Assembly (NCBI GenBank): GCA_001314865.1
Contig: LJZR01000016.1
Location: 62,001 to 126,000 of the forward strand
Length of the DNA stretch: 64,000 nucleotides
Direction of reading: 5' to 3'
DNA from: Phormidesmis priestleyi Ana
Lineage (GTDB): Bacteria; Cyanobacteriota; Cyanobacteriia; Phormidesmidales; Phormidesmidaceae
Each line of letters starts with the position of its first letter. Within the stretch, counting starts at the first letter, position 1. The notes beneath the pieces were generated by a model. The model saw nothing but the letters and a program-made list of their open reading frames with translations, searched no databases and was not told the DNA's origin. The position numbers were made by a program, and so were the translations under genes. This document shows positions 38,087 through 48,677 of the stretch, piece by piece.

Positions 38087-39946
38087 TTAGAAATCGGCGC
38101 GATCGCTCAACCCTTTTTGCAACCGTTCCAACACTTCCGGCAGCGCCATAGATCCCAAATCCCCATCCTTGCGAGTTCGAATACTCAGCGACTGAGCTTC
38201 AACCTCCTTATCGCCAATTACCGACATGACCGGAATCTTACCTTTTTCAGCATTGCGAATCATTTTACCTAGTCGCTCGCCGCTCTTATCCACTTCTACC
38301 CTTACGCCAATCTGACGCATCTGGGCGGCGGCCTCATCGGCATAGGCCCAATGGTCGGCGGTAACTGGCAGCAGCCTTACCTGCTCAGGCGCAAGCCACA
38401 GCGGGAAATCGCCTGCATATTGCTCAATCAAAATACCGATCAGCCGCTCTAGCGAACCAAACGGAGCCCGATGAATCATCACTGGCCGCTGACGGCTGCC
38501 ATCTTCGGCAACATACTCCAACCCAAACCGCTCAGGCAGGTTGTAGTCTACCTGCACAGTGCCAAGCTGCCATTCTCTATCAAGGGCATCGCGCACAATA
38601 AAGTCTAGCTTAGGGCCATAAAAAGCCGCTTCGCCAATCCCCTCAAAGTGCTCCATTCCCCTGCTTTCTACCGCTTGACGAATGGCAGCTTGCGCTTTTT
38701 CCCAAGCATCATCTGAGCCAATATATTTGCTCTTGTTTTCAGGATCGCGAAAGCTGAGCCTCGCCCTAAAGGATTGATCAAGCTTTAAGGCTCGCAGCGT
38801 GACCTGAATCAAATCCACCACTTTCAAAAACTCGTCATTGAGCTGATCGGGGGTAACAAACAGATGAGCATCATCCTGAGTAAAGCCTCGTACCCGAGTG
38901 AGTCCGCCAAGTTCGCCCGACTGCTCATAGCGATACACCGTGCCAAATTCGGCCAGGCGAAGTGGCAGCTCCTTGTAAGAGCGCAGCTGACTTTTGTATA
39001 TCTCAATATGAAAAGGACAGTTCATGGCTTTGAGCACAAACCCATCCTTTTCGTCTTCACCCATCATGGGGAACAGATCGTCTTTGTACTTTTGCCAATG
39101 CCCAGAGGTCTTAAACAAGTCCACCTTGCCGACATGAGGGGTAACCACGGGCAAATAGCCCCTAGCGACCTGCTCGTCTCTGAGAAAATTTTCGAGTGTA
39201 GATCGCAGCATCGTCCCTTTGGGCGTCCACATCGGTAGTCCTGGCCCAACGATGTCTGAAAAGACAAACAACCCTAGCTCCTTGCCCAGCTTGCGATGAT
39301 CTCGCCGCTTGGCTTCTTCAATTCGACGCTGATATTCTTTCAGTTCTTCCGGCGTTTCCCAGGCGGTTCCATAGATGCGCTGAAGCTGCGATCGCTTTTC
39401 GTCCCCGCGCCAGTAGGCACCTGCTACGCTATCTAGCGAAAAAGCCTTGGGGTTGAGATCTTTGGTACTTTCTACATGAGGGCCCGCACAAAGATCCCAC
39501 CATTGGTCGCCCAAATGGTAGAGCGTAATGGGTTCTTGCAGTCCTTCGAGAATTTCTAGCTTGTAGGGCTCACCTATCTTTTCAATCCGTGCCTTAGCTT
39601 CTTCTCGGCTAACTTCTTCGCGAATGACTGGCAGCCCCGTTTTGATGATTTTAATCATCTCTTTTTTAATCGACTTAAGATCCTGCTCGGTAAACGGATC
39701 AGGATTGTCGAAATCGTAGTAAAAGCCGTAGTCAATAGAGGGGCCAATGGTTACCTGTGCTTTGGGAAACAGGCGCTGCACAGCCATTGCCATGACATGA
39801 GAAAAGGTATGACGCACGCGCTCTAAGCGTTCAGATTCATGGGTGCGCAGCAGCCTCATGGGGGTCGCATCGTGGCTACTGCCTTCTTTATTGCTCGCAG
39901 AGGCGTCAGTGCTAGCTTGGGCCGAGTTTTGAGGGGAAGCAACCAT
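38087..39946 (-). CDS. thrS: Threonyl-tRNA synthetase
   Basis: Class II synthetase of about 619 residues that charges tRNA-Thr. The editing domain is present (RHTFSHVMAMA with the HxxxH metal pattern near 45-49, and DLCAGPHV near 150). The catalytic core carries motif 2 (YRYEQSGELGGLTRVRGFTQDD) in two parts and the zinc ligands Cys in MNCPFHIEIY and His in MIHRAPFGSLERL. The anticodon-binding domain ends the protein. There is no TGS domain before the editing domain, as in other cyanobacterial ThrRS. The ATG at 39946 is preferred over a start at 40003. Confidence 0.95.
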   Translation of the reverse strand: MVASPQNSAQASTDASASNKEGSSHDATPMRLLRTHESERLERVRHTFSHVMAMAVQRLFPKAQVTIGPSIDYGFYYDFDNPDPFTEQDLKSIKKEMIKIIKTGLPVIREEVSREEAKARIEKIGEPYKLEILEGLQEPITLYHLGDQWWDLCAGPHVESTKDLNPKAFSLDSVAGAYWRGDEKRSQLQRIYGTAWETPEELKEYQRRIEEAKRRDHRKLGKELGLFVFSDIVGPGLPMWTPKGTMLRSTLENFLRDEQVARGYLPVVTPHVGKVDLFKTSGHWQKYKDDLFPMMGEDEKDGFVLKAMNCPFHIEIYKSQLRSYKELPLRLAEFGTVYRYEQSGELGGLTRVRGFTQDDAHLFVTPDQLNDEFLKVVDLIQVTLRALKLDQSFRARLSFRDPENKSKYIGSDDAWEKAQAAIRQAVESRGMEHFEGIGEAAFYGPKLDFIVRDALDREWQLGTVQVDYNLPERFGLEYVAEDGSRQRPVMIHRAPFGSLERLIGILIEQYAGDFPLWLAPEQVRLLPVTADHWAYADEAAAQMRQIGVRVEVDKSGERLGKMIRNAEKGKIPVMSVIGDKEVEAQSLSIRTRKDGDLGSMALPEVLERLQKGLSDRADF

Positions 39947-40003
39947 AAAACAAAACAACTGTGAAGTGAAATAGACTTGGAAGACGGCTCGAAGACGGCT
40001 CAA

Positions 40004-40920
40004 AAATTGATCAAAGACTACTCAAAAATTGAAAAAGGATTAAGAGTCAGCCAGTGTCTGGATTAATCGTGTATTTAGATTTATATCTACAGTATCTACC
40101 TAACACAGTATCTACCTAACACAGTATCTGCCGAGCATATTAATCTATCAAGCTGAGTACCTAATGATTAGGTTACCTAGATTAAGGTAAATAGTGTAGC
40201 GCGAAGACCCATCAAGTCAGTCGCGAATAAAGTCAGTAACGAAACGAAAGGCCAATTGCGAACAAAGTCAATTACCCAATACAGACAGTTCCTCAAATGT
40301 CGCTTGAAAAATATCTGCAAAAAATATCTGCACATGTCACACATGCGAGTTTTATCTGCTAATATGCATTCTCACGGGTGGAATTTTCACAGATGAAATA
40401 TGCTTTCAAACGTGGAAACTGAGTGAGGAAACCCGTACCGTAAAGATTCTATCTTTTGGAAGAATTACTCTATACTGAAAGCAGTTATTCTTACGAAACG
40501 TTAAAAGCTTGAAGTTGCGACTCTTCTATTCGCTATAACTTGGTGGCAAGCCGATTTAATTAGGTTTAGTAAGGTTTGCTAAAGTGTTTTACTAAGTTGG
40601 ATGAGTGGCCCTGAACCGTCCTCAACTTGAGTATAAAACTCTTTTTAAGCAAAAGTTCTGAGCATAGGCTCATGTATGGCTGCTGCTACCTGCTACCACC
40701 TATTGCCCATACCACCTACTGCCGAGCAGTCAATGCTATCAAGCAATTGAAGCTAAGTCATTAAATCATGTTCAAGGCTATACGATTCAAGGCTGTGCAG
40801 TCTGAGGCTATATAGTCTACGACTATGAGCTCAAGGCTATGCACTCAAGACTATGCATCTAAACAGATAGCAGACAACAATCAACATTCTCTCAGTTAGT
40901 ACATTTTCAAAACAGAATTT
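40004..40920. other. Long spacer upstream of thrS, repeats only
   Basis: About 0.9 kb without a convincing gene. It holds a 17-bp tandem repeat at 40090-40131 and a series of CAAGGCTATGCA/CGATTCAAGGCT words at 40770-40850. No T-box, tRNA or known RNA motif is recognisable. It should carry the thrS promoter (minus) and that of the 89-residue gene (plus). Confidence 0.5.
40090..40131. repeat. 17-bp tandem repeat
   Basis: Two and a half copies of CAGTATCTACCTAACAC. Confidence 0.88.
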
Positions 40921-41190
40921 ATGTCGAACACCAATGCCACTCTGCCACAGGCTAAATCTGTGGTGAGCCACCCTATGGACAAATTTCAGCGTAAAGTGCG
41001 ATCGCTCGTTGAAACCAAGGCGATTTCACCGTCAGACAGCTTGTGGAAAATTGCCTTTATCTTTGGTGACAAGTGGCCTCACTGGAAGGCCGAACTTGAA
41101 TCATTTGACTTCACCATGCAAGACTCTATCGGTGACTTGCTAGCAGTCGATTGCTGGGAAGAAGAAGATGAAATGGCTCTTAATGCCTAG
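40921..41190 (+). CDS. Small conserved hypothetical protein
   Basis: Protein of 89 residues that I do not recognise. The body (DKFQRKVRSLVETKAISPSD to about residue 80) is well ordered in composition, with conserved-looking aromatic residues (WKIAFIFGDKWPHWKAELE) and an acidic end CWEEEDEM. No signal peptide or membrane helix. A strong terminator follows at 41244-41277, which supports expression as a single gene. The long, repeat-rich upstream region suggests its own promoter. Confidence 0.65.
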   Translation: MSNTNATLPQAKSVVSHPMDKFQRKVRSLVETKAISPSDSLWKIAFIFGDKWPHWKAELESFDFTMQDSIGDLLAVDCWEEEDEMALNA

Positions 41191-41243
41191 AAAGTAACCA
41201 GTACGTACAGCATGTCATGTGATTGGCATGTCATGAATTCATT

Positions 41244-41277
41244 AAGTCCCCTTTGTGCCGTAGTGCAAAGGGGACTT
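41244..41277 (+). terminator. Strong terminator
   Basis: A 12-bp stem AAGTCCCCTTTG / CAAAGGGGACTT with a 10-base loop, followed by T-rich sequence. Confidence 0.88.
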
Positions 41278-41322
41278 TGTTGCGTTTTGATGATTTTAGT
41301 TCTGTGATTTTAGTTTTGGTCG

Positions 41323-41841
41323 CTATCCTCCTTCCGTTTGGTCGTTATCCTCCTTCCGGTCAATGAGCTGACTTAGATCGTTGGGGTCAATATCGTAAGC
41401 TGCCCCAAAGCCAAGCACGAAGCGACCTGAGTGAGGACGCAGCTGAAAAATACGGAAGTCAGGCAACCCTATCATCAGCTCAACAATGCTGCCAAAGCGA
41501 GCTTCAAACTGCTGGGCGATCGCCTGCCATAGTTCGCTGTCGCGTTCTAACAAACTAGCCGTGCAGCTGTAACTCAGGCGCTGACGGGCAAACATCTGTG
41601 TTGTCTGTGACTCATCTTGGACAAACAGAGCGCTGACTTTGCCGGTTGTCGTTAGGTTTTGCGTATGAGCCGACAGCCCGCTGACAAAAACGTATATGTT
41701 ACGCGCTTTGTCCATTACGCAGGGTGCATAACTTGCCTGCGGCTCGCCGATCTCGCTAGTGGTTGCCAAAACGACGCTTTTGAACTGCTTCGTAAAGTCG
41801 TGATAGAGCTGGTGTAGTTTCTCTGAAGACAGTTTGGGCAT
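41323..41841 (-). CDS. HugZ-like, pyridoxamine 5'-phosphate oxidase-fold protein
   Basis: Protein of about 172 residues with a split-barrel flavin/heme-binding fold. The N-terminal helix is followed by strands such as VVLATTSEIGEPQASYAP and ISALFVQDE-type sequence (here KVSALFVQDE), and the end reads GRFVLGFGAAYDIDP, which is characteristic of HugZ-type heme-utilisation proteins. Some family members degrade heme; others bind flavin. The ATG at 41841 is preferred. The 3' end carries a short repeat (TCGCTATCCTCCTTCCG twice). No heme transport genes are adjacent. Confidence 0.78.
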   Translation of the reverse strand: MPKLSSEKLHQLYHDFTKQFKSVVLATTSEIGEPQASYAPCVMDKARNIYVFVSGLSAHTQNLTTTGKVSALFVQDESQTTQMFARQRLSYSCTASLLERDSELWQAIAQQFEARFGSIVELMIGLPDFRIFQLRPHSGRFVLGFGAAYDIDPNDLSQLIDRKEDNDQTEGG

Positions 41842-42059
41842 AGGTGAAAGACCAGTGAAAGATAGCACGCGTAGACAGCGGAAGCTCGTTTAGGAATGAG
41901 TCGCAACGCTCGGGGGCAAATTTCTATATCGTAATCCGCCTATACCCTGGCCAACCGCAAATCTCATTCGGAGGAAGGTTAGCTCACTCACCGAATCTTT
42001 GTTACTCTGCAATAAGGTAGCTTAATATTTCTATACAATTAGTTTACGATACTAACTCT

Positions 42060-42815
42060 ATGACCGTTCGCTCTTTATCATCTGATTCCTTGATCAGAGA
42101 ATCTCTTACTTCTATTTCTATTGCCGCTGCAATTGTACTGTTGTGGCTGCTAACGGCTTATTTTGGCCTGTTTGTATTGCCAGATGCCCGAGAAATGACG
42201 CTCATTGGGGTGATTGCTGTCATTGCATTACGGTCATTTTTGCATACGGGGCTGTTTATTTTGGCTCACGATGCCATGCATGGCACGCTTATTCCGGCTT
42301 ACCCAAACCTCAACAACTGGGCAGGACAGGCAATATTGGGCATTTACAGTATGCTTTCTTTTAAAACACTTTCGGCTTGCCACCGCCAGCATCACCGAAC
42401 GCCTGCGCAGAAGACAGACCCAGACTACTATCAAGGCGGTTTTTGGATTTGGTATTTCAAATTCATGCGCAGCTATATCAAAGGAAAGCAGGGCGCAGTC
42501 ATTTTTTGGGGAATGTCTTTTTTGTTTTACCCGCTGCTGTTTTTGTTTGATGTTCCGGTGATGAATGCTGCGTTGTTTTGGTTACTGCCTCAGGCGGTGA
42601 GTTCTTGGCAACTATTTTACTTTGGTACTTACCGTCCTCACAAAACACCGCCGGGCGGACATACTAATTCTCATCGGGCTAATAGCTCAACGGTGTCGCC
42701 GCTGCTATCGTTTTTGAGCTGCTACCATTTCGACTATCATTGGGAGCACCATCAGTATCCACATTTACCCTGGTACAGGCTTCCTTCTGTGCATGGTGCT
42801 GACTGTGGTCGCTAA
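42060..42815 (+). CDS. crtW: Beta-carotene ketolase (CrtW type)
   Basis: Membrane di-iron enzyme of 251 residues that adds the 4-keto group to beta-ionone rings, giving echinenone or canthaxanthin. The histidine clusters are visible: LAHDAMHGTL (about 69-78), CHRQHHRTP (about 105-113) and YHFDYHWEHHQYPHLPWYRLP (in two parts, about 220-240). The family is the fatty-acid-hydroxylase-like CrtW, not CrtO. The DUF1499 gene follows 33 bp downstream on the same strand, so the two are probably co-transcribed. Confidence 0.93.
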   Translation: MTVRSLSSDSLIRESLTSISIAAAIVLLWLLTAYFGLFVLPDAREMTLIGVIAVIALRSFLHTGLFILAHDAMHGTLIPAYPNLNNWAGQAILGIYSMLSFKTLSACHRQHHRTPAQKTDPDYYQGGFWIWYFKFMRSYIKGKQGAVIFWGMSFLFYPLLFLFDVPVMNAALFWLLPQAVSSWQLFYFGTYRPHKTPPGGHTNSHRANSSTVSPLLSFLSCYHFDYHWEHHQYPHLPWYRLPSVHGADCGR

Positions 42816-42848
42816 TCGTTTATTTTTCACGCTTTGGGGATTTCTGCT

Positions 42849-43256
42849 ATGGCTTTGTTTTCTTTTTCAGGTACGGCTCCGACTGACTTAGGCGTGACTA
42901 ATGGTCAGCTAAAAGGCTGTCCCAATACGCCAAACTGTGTGAGTTCCCAGGCGCCTGCTGAGGACAAAGAGCATGCGATCGCGCCCTTTACCTACACCGG
43001 ATCTGCAAAAGATGCGATCGCCCGTCTTAAGCAAATTATTGAGAGCATGGAGCGATCGACCATCCGTAAGGTAACTGACGACTACCTATACGCCGAATTT
43101 TCTAGCAAGCTAATGGGCTTTGTGGACGATGTTGAATTTTATGCACCGCCCGGAGAATCGGTGATTCACACTCGTACAGCGGCTCGGTTAGGTAAGTCGG
43201 ATCTAGGCGTCAATCGCAAGCGCACAGAAGAAATCCGCGCCCGATTCAGCGCCTAA
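42849..43256 (+). CDS. DUF1499 domain protein
   Basis: Protein of about 135 residues with the same domain as the gene at 2156: LKGCPNTPNCVSSQAP, HAIAPFTYTG, FVDDVEFYAPPGESVIHTRTAARLGKSDLGVNR, here given in parts. It has no signal peptide, unlike the paralogue. It directly follows crtW, a pairing that may link this uncharacterised domain to carotenoid or membrane biology. The ATG at 42849 is preferred over a TTG at 42834. Confidence 0.82.
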   Translation: MALFSFSGTAPTDLGVTNGQLKGCPNTPNCVSSQAPAEDKEHAIAPFTYTGSAKDAIARLKQIIESMERSTIRKVTDDYLYAEFSSKLMGFVDDVEFYAPPGESVIHTRTAARLGKSDLGVNRKRTEEIRARFSA

Positions 43257-43447
43257 ATAACGTACAAACGACGTCTAAATAACACCTACTCAGCATCTCA
43301 ACAACACCCAAGAAAATTATTAAAAATTCATCTCATTTTTGTTTTGTAACCTTTGTTTTGTAAGGAACACGACAAATATGCCAGCAGGGCGATGCACTCA
43401 CCATGTACGATAGGCACAGAATATCGTCAGTAATGCCCACAAATTAG

Positions 43448-45181
43448 ATGGTTCATACTATTGGATTGGGTCGAGTTTCCCCGGCTCAAGTGTCATCGCA
43501 ACAGCCCGTTTCCCCATCGACTGATTCACTTCAGGAAAGTCGCTTCCTAACAGCGCAAGATAAAAATCTTGATCGTCAAGACCTGGTATTAGCGGCAATA
43601 GATATTGGCACCAATTCGGTTCATATGGTGGTTGTCAACATTGATGCTTCCTTACCGTCTTTTAACATCATTGGGAAAGAGAAAGAAACGGTTCGCTTGG
43701 GCGAATTTTGTGAGGCCACAGGGAATCTGTCCGATGAGGCGATAGAGCGTTGCATTGGAGCACTCAAGCGCTGTATGCAGGTGGCCGAGAGCTTTAATGT
43801 GGATGATGTGGTTGCCGTTGCAACCAGCGCAGTCCGAGAAGCGGCTAACGGTCAAGCCTTTATTGATCGAGTGAAGGCTGAAGTCGGTCTGTCTATTAAC
43901 TTAATTTCGGGCACAGAAGAGGCCAGACGCATCTATTTAGGTGCGATTTCGGGCATGGAGCTCAAAGGCAAACCTCATGCCATTATTGATATTGGCGGTG
44001 GATCAACTGAGATTATTTTAGGTCGGGGCGGTCCGCCAGACTTTTTAAGCAGCAGCAAGGTCGGGGCGGTTAGGCTTACCTCCCGCTTTGTTTCGACTGA
44101 TCCACTCAGCAAAAAAGAATATGAATACTTACATGCTTACGTTCGAGGTGTATTAGAGCCCACCATAGATCAGCTGCACCGAAAGCTGGATAAGTTCCTC
44201 CAAGAAGGCGATACACCCCCCGAACCGCTACGGCTAATCGGCACATCAGGCACAATTGAGTGCTTGGCCATTTTATCGGCGATGGAAAAAACGGGTGTCG
44301 AGCCCGATCCTCTTAACGGCTATCAGCTGACCTCACAGGAGCTCACCCGATGGGTTAATCGCCTGCGAAAAATGTCCTATGCAGAGCGGCTCGCAGTGCC
44401 TGGTATGTCGGATAGGCGTGCCGAAATTATGGTATCGGGGGCGATTATTTTGCAGATGGCCATGGATCTGCTGGGGGTGGATCATTTGACGATTTGCGAG
44501 CGAGCACTGCGCGAAGGCGTCGTGGTGGACTGGATGCTCACACATGGCCTGATTGAAGACCGTATGGAGTTTCAAGATTCGGTGCGCGATCGCTCAGTGC
44601 GCAAACTAGCCAGCAAGTATAGAGCCGATGGCGATCGCGTTGCCCAGTTAGCAATCACCCTCTTTGACCAAATCCAGTCTGTCCTACATGAGCTTGGTTC
44701 TTTAGAGCGTGAGTACCTATGGGCCGCTGCGATGTTGCACAACAGCGGTCACTATGTGAGCCATTCGGCACACCACAAGCATTCTTACTATCTAATTCGC
44801 AACGGTGGCCTGTTAGGCTTTACCGAAACTGAAGTAGAGATCATTGCAAATATCGCTCGCTATCACCGTAAGAGCCAGCCCAAAAAACGGCATGAAGGTT
44901 ACAACAACCTGCCCAGCAAACGAGAGCGCCAAGTTGTTGATCAGCTCGGGGCAATTTTAAGAATTGCTGTTGCGTTGGATCGAGGGCGAAGCGGAGCAAT
45001 TGCATCGATTCAAACCCAGTACGAGCCCAATGCTAAAACGCTAACGCTATTCCTAACGCCCGTTCTTAAGGAGAATAGCTGCGAACTAGAGCTATGGAAT
45101 ATAAACTTTAAAAAAGCGTGGTTTGAAGAAGTCTTTGACGCTAAGCTTGAGCCCCAGCGAGCGACCTTTGAGAATGAATAA
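43448..45181 (+). CDS. ppx: Exopolyphosphatase / guanosine pentaphosphatase (Ppx/GppA)
   Basis: Enzyme of 577 residues that releases phosphate from the ends of polyphosphate and may hydrolyse pppGpp. The ASKHA core has AAIDIGTNSVHMVVVNID (about 47-64) and DIGGGSTEIILG (about 178-189). The C-terminal half is HD-domain-like (AAMLHNSGHYVSHSAHHKHS with its histidines at about 435-450). An N-terminal stretch of about 40 residues is extra. Single gene, with a spacer of about 0.6 kb after it. Confidence 0.94.
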   Translation: MVHTIGLGRVSPAQVSSQQPVSPSTDSLQESRFLTAQDKNLDRQDLVLAAIDIGTNSVHMVVVNIDASLPSFNIIGKEKETVRLGEFCEATGNLSDEAIERCIGALKRCMQVAESFNVDDVVAVATSAVREAANGQAFIDRVKAEVGLSINLISGTEEARRIYLGAISGMELKGKPHAIIDIGGGSTEIILGRGGPPDFLSSSKVGAVRLTSRFVSTDPLSKKEYEYLHAYVRGVLEPTIDQLHRKLDKFLQEGDTPPEPLRLIGTSGTIECLAILSAMEKTGVEPDPLNGYQLTSQELTRWVNRLRKMSYAERLAVPGMSDRRAEIMVSGAIILQMAMDLLGVDHLTICERALREGVVVDWMLTHGLIEDRMEFQDSVRDRSVRKLASKYRADGDRVAQLAITLFDQIQSVLHELGSLEREYLWAAAMLHNSGHYVSHSAHHKHSYYLIRNGGLLGFTETEVEIIANIARYHRKSQPKKRHEGYNNLPSKRERQVVDQLGAILRIAVALDRGRSGAIASIQTQYEPNAKTLTLFLTPVLKENSCELELWNINFKKAWFEEVFDAKLEPQRATFENE

Positions 45182-45806
45182 AATCAGTTAGCAGAAGTAG
45201 AGCCATAGTAAAAGCAGCGCGGTGAAGCCGCACTACCGAACAGCTTGGCTACACTGAGTACTGACAGCGGTTCATTAAAAAATTAAGTATCCGCTAATTT
45301 GTTCTGAACCCACATTTGTAGAGATATTTACGCAGACGGTTTTTTACAAATCGCACTTTGGTTATTGCGATGCCATAGGCAATCAGCCTGAACTGTAGAT
45401 AGGTGGATATTTGGTTTTATAGTTACTGTAGGCATTTGCAGCGCTCAATTGGGATCTATTTAAGCTGTTTATACGGAGATTTGTCAGTGTAGCTAGCAAT
45501 AGCTTTACAAAGAGAAAAGACCTCTTATGAAGTCTTTTAAGATCTTACTTGTATGATATTGAAAACATCCAAAAGTCGTATATCGTAGGGGTATATTTGC
45601 GGATGTATTAAGTCGTACTTAAGTTGTCTTGACAGCACTTGGGTTCCTTATTCACTCCCTCGTCTGCTTTACAACCGTATCAGTTCATTGCGGTATCGGT
45701 TAAAACGGCATCAAGGTCTACCTCAATTCAGTCCCGCCATTTCTTATAGCCATTTTCTTCCCATATTCACGGGCCTGTGATTGCGGGCCTAAACGAAGCC
45801 TCTCCT
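45182..45806. other. Spacer, no gene seen
   Basis: About 0.6 kb between ppx and the next gene. It has a small stem GCGCGGTGAAGCCGC near 45216 just after ppx that could act in termination. No frame or known RNA is convincing. Confidence 0.45.
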
Positions 45807-46310
45807 ATGAACCCAAAATTCTCTAGTGGTCTGCCTATTCCATTGTCCGCGCCCTGCATCGTTGAAAATGGCATTGTGTTTCACAAAACCGATATGCTCA
45901 GGCTGCTAAAAGGTCTGCATCGTGTGCGCTATGTTCATAGGCAAGATAGCGAAATTACGAATAGCGGTGAAGGCTGTGTGATGGAAGTATTTAGTGATCC
46001 TACACAGGCCACGATTGTGGCTAACCGCAGCTTATATCTCAATGTTCATAGCTTTGACTACTTAGAACTCATTACCGATGGGCACAAGACGGCTCAAGAG
46101 ATAGCTCCACAGGCAACTCCAGAAGCCGTTGAAACAACTTGTTTTGCACTGGTGCAAGACAACCGTTGCCTTTGTCTAACGCCGCTGCCGAACCTAGAGG
46201 TCACGCCCGCTATCGGACATTTAGATACTGCAACCTTAGAGGCCATTGTCACTGAAGCGCTCTCAGCGAGTTGGGATGCTTCTTTGGATGATGAACGAAA
46301 TTTGCCTTAG
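45807..46310 (+). CDS. Conserved hypothetical protein
   Basis: Protein of about 167 residues that I do not recognise. It is soluble, with even composition and no repeats in the body; the segment YLNVHSFDYLELITDGHKTAQEIA resembles a small winged or peptide-binding fold of the PqqD type, but the match is too weak to claim. The ATG at 45807 is preferred over a GTG at 45777. Its stop codon lies inside the first unit of a 15-bp tandem repeat, so changes in the array could affect the end of the gene. Confidence 0.6.
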   Translation: MNPKFSSGLPIPLSAPCIVENGIVFHKTDMLRLLKGLHRVRYVHRQDSEITNSGEGCVMEVFSDPTQATIVANRSLYLNVHSFDYLELITDGHKTAQEIAPQATPEAVETTCFALVQDNRCLCLTPLPNLEVTPAIGHLDTATLEAIVTEALSASWDASLDDERNLP

Positions 46311-46365
46311 GAACGGCTGTCTTAGGAATGGTTGTCTTAGGAACGGTTGTCTTAGGAATGGTTGT
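46306..46365. repeat. 15-bp tandem repeat across a stop codon
   Basis: Four copies of CTTAGGAACGGCTGT (two variants alternate, AACGG and AATGG). The first unit contains the stop codon of the preceding gene. Confidence 0.92.
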
Positions 46366-46518
46366 CTTAACGAACGGGTAGAGATTCAGCGACCTGAGGC
46401 TTTAGACTTAAGGCTCTGGCTTTTAACCGATACTAACGCTTACCAACAATTAAGGATCTGCTGATACTTGAATCTATGGGTGCTTAGGTCTATCGATACT
46501 TAAAATCAGGCATCTTGA

Positions 46519-47739
<1,221 letters not shown>

Positions 47740-47845
47740 AAAGCCCGTATGAGAAGCCTGTATAAGAAGCCCGTGTAATAGAGGCATCACGGATCGTGAT
47801 AAAATAATGTTCACTATTACATAAGCATTTGGAGATATTGGATTT

Positions 47846-47983
47846 ATGGAAGCAGCACTGCTGGTAGCGACTTTGCCTGAAGCCTATCGTGCGTTCGGCC
47901 CTCTGATCGACGTCCTACCGATTCTTCCTATTTTCTTTTTGCTGCTGGCCTTTGTTTGGCAGGCTGCTGTTGGCTTTAAGTAA
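47846..47983 (+). CDS. psbK: Photosystem II reaction centre protein K
   Basis: A 45-residue precursor of PsbK, a single-helix core subunit of photosystem II near CP43. The N-terminal leader ([15 protein letters not shown]) is removed in vivo; the mature part begins near [15 protein letters not shown] and has the hydrophobic helix [14 protein letters not shown] at its end, exactly the family pattern. GGAG lies 11 bases upstream. The terminator at 48084-48124 follows. This gene identifies the organism as an oxygenic phototroph. Confidence 0.96.
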   Translation: MEAALLVATLPEAYRAFGPLIDVLPILPIFFLLLAFVWQAAVGFK

Positions 47984-48677
47984 ATGCTCGCAAAGCATGC
48001 CCACTGCTTGTCTTACCTCTCATTGAGGTGAATTAGGCGAAAAGCTGGGCTAAAAGACAGAAAAATTTATTAAGAAACTTAACAAAAGTAGCCAGTGTTG
48101 ACTCGTAAAACGCTGGCTACTTTTTTGCGTGATTTTTTGCGTGATTTTTTGCGTGAAGCGGATAGGTAATCACTGATGTCTTAAAGCAATAACTGGCTTG
48201 AAACAATAGCTGGCTTAAAACAGTAGCGTTTGTCTAGGTGAGTTTTGCCTAAAGAGGGTCTTGTCTAAAGGGGTCTTGTCTAAGTGCTTGGCACTTCCAT
48301 CTAGGTGCTTGACACTCCAATCTAGGCGCTTAACACTCCAAGCTTTTGGTGTAATCAGTAACAATCTTTAGCTTTATTTTAGGAATGCACAAAAAGCCTG
48401 CTGCTGCTGCCTATTTTTTTTCGGCATTTGTACTTACATATCAATTTTCCTTTGAGGGTAAAGCGACGATTCCTCCGTTCTTTTTCGGTTTGGTTCGTCA
48501 GGACTCACGTGAGAGTATTTCATCAACAACATTTCGTTTAAGTAATTTTGTTTTATTAATTTCAAGATTTGACTATATCCGCTAAGGATCGACTTATTCA
48601 AATCGTTGTATTTCAGGGTACGGTTACACACTTTTTAGGCTAGCAGCCCTTTAGCTTCCTACAGGACATCTTTACCC
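47984..48677. other. Spacer after psbK with repeats
   Basis: Holds the psbK terminator, a 13-bp repeat (GATTTTTTGCGTG, about 48121-48157) and imperfect repeats of a 25-bp unit (TCTAGGTGCTTGACACTCCAA, about 48240-48345, quoted in part). Short frames at 48385-48631 look like chance. Confidence 0.55.
48084..48124 (+). terminator. Terminator of psbK
   Basis: A 12-bp stem AAAAGTAGCCAG / CTGGCTACTTTT followed by a T-run. Confidence 0.88.

Noticed and set aside
47786-47800. Dyad ATCACG-GAT-CGTGAT between tgt and psbK
   Set aside because: Short arms and no known factor; noted in the tgt entry but too weak to list as a site.
48385-48631. Short frames between psbK and the TPR gene
   Set aside because: No ribosome-binding site, odd composition, and mutual overlap on opposite strands.
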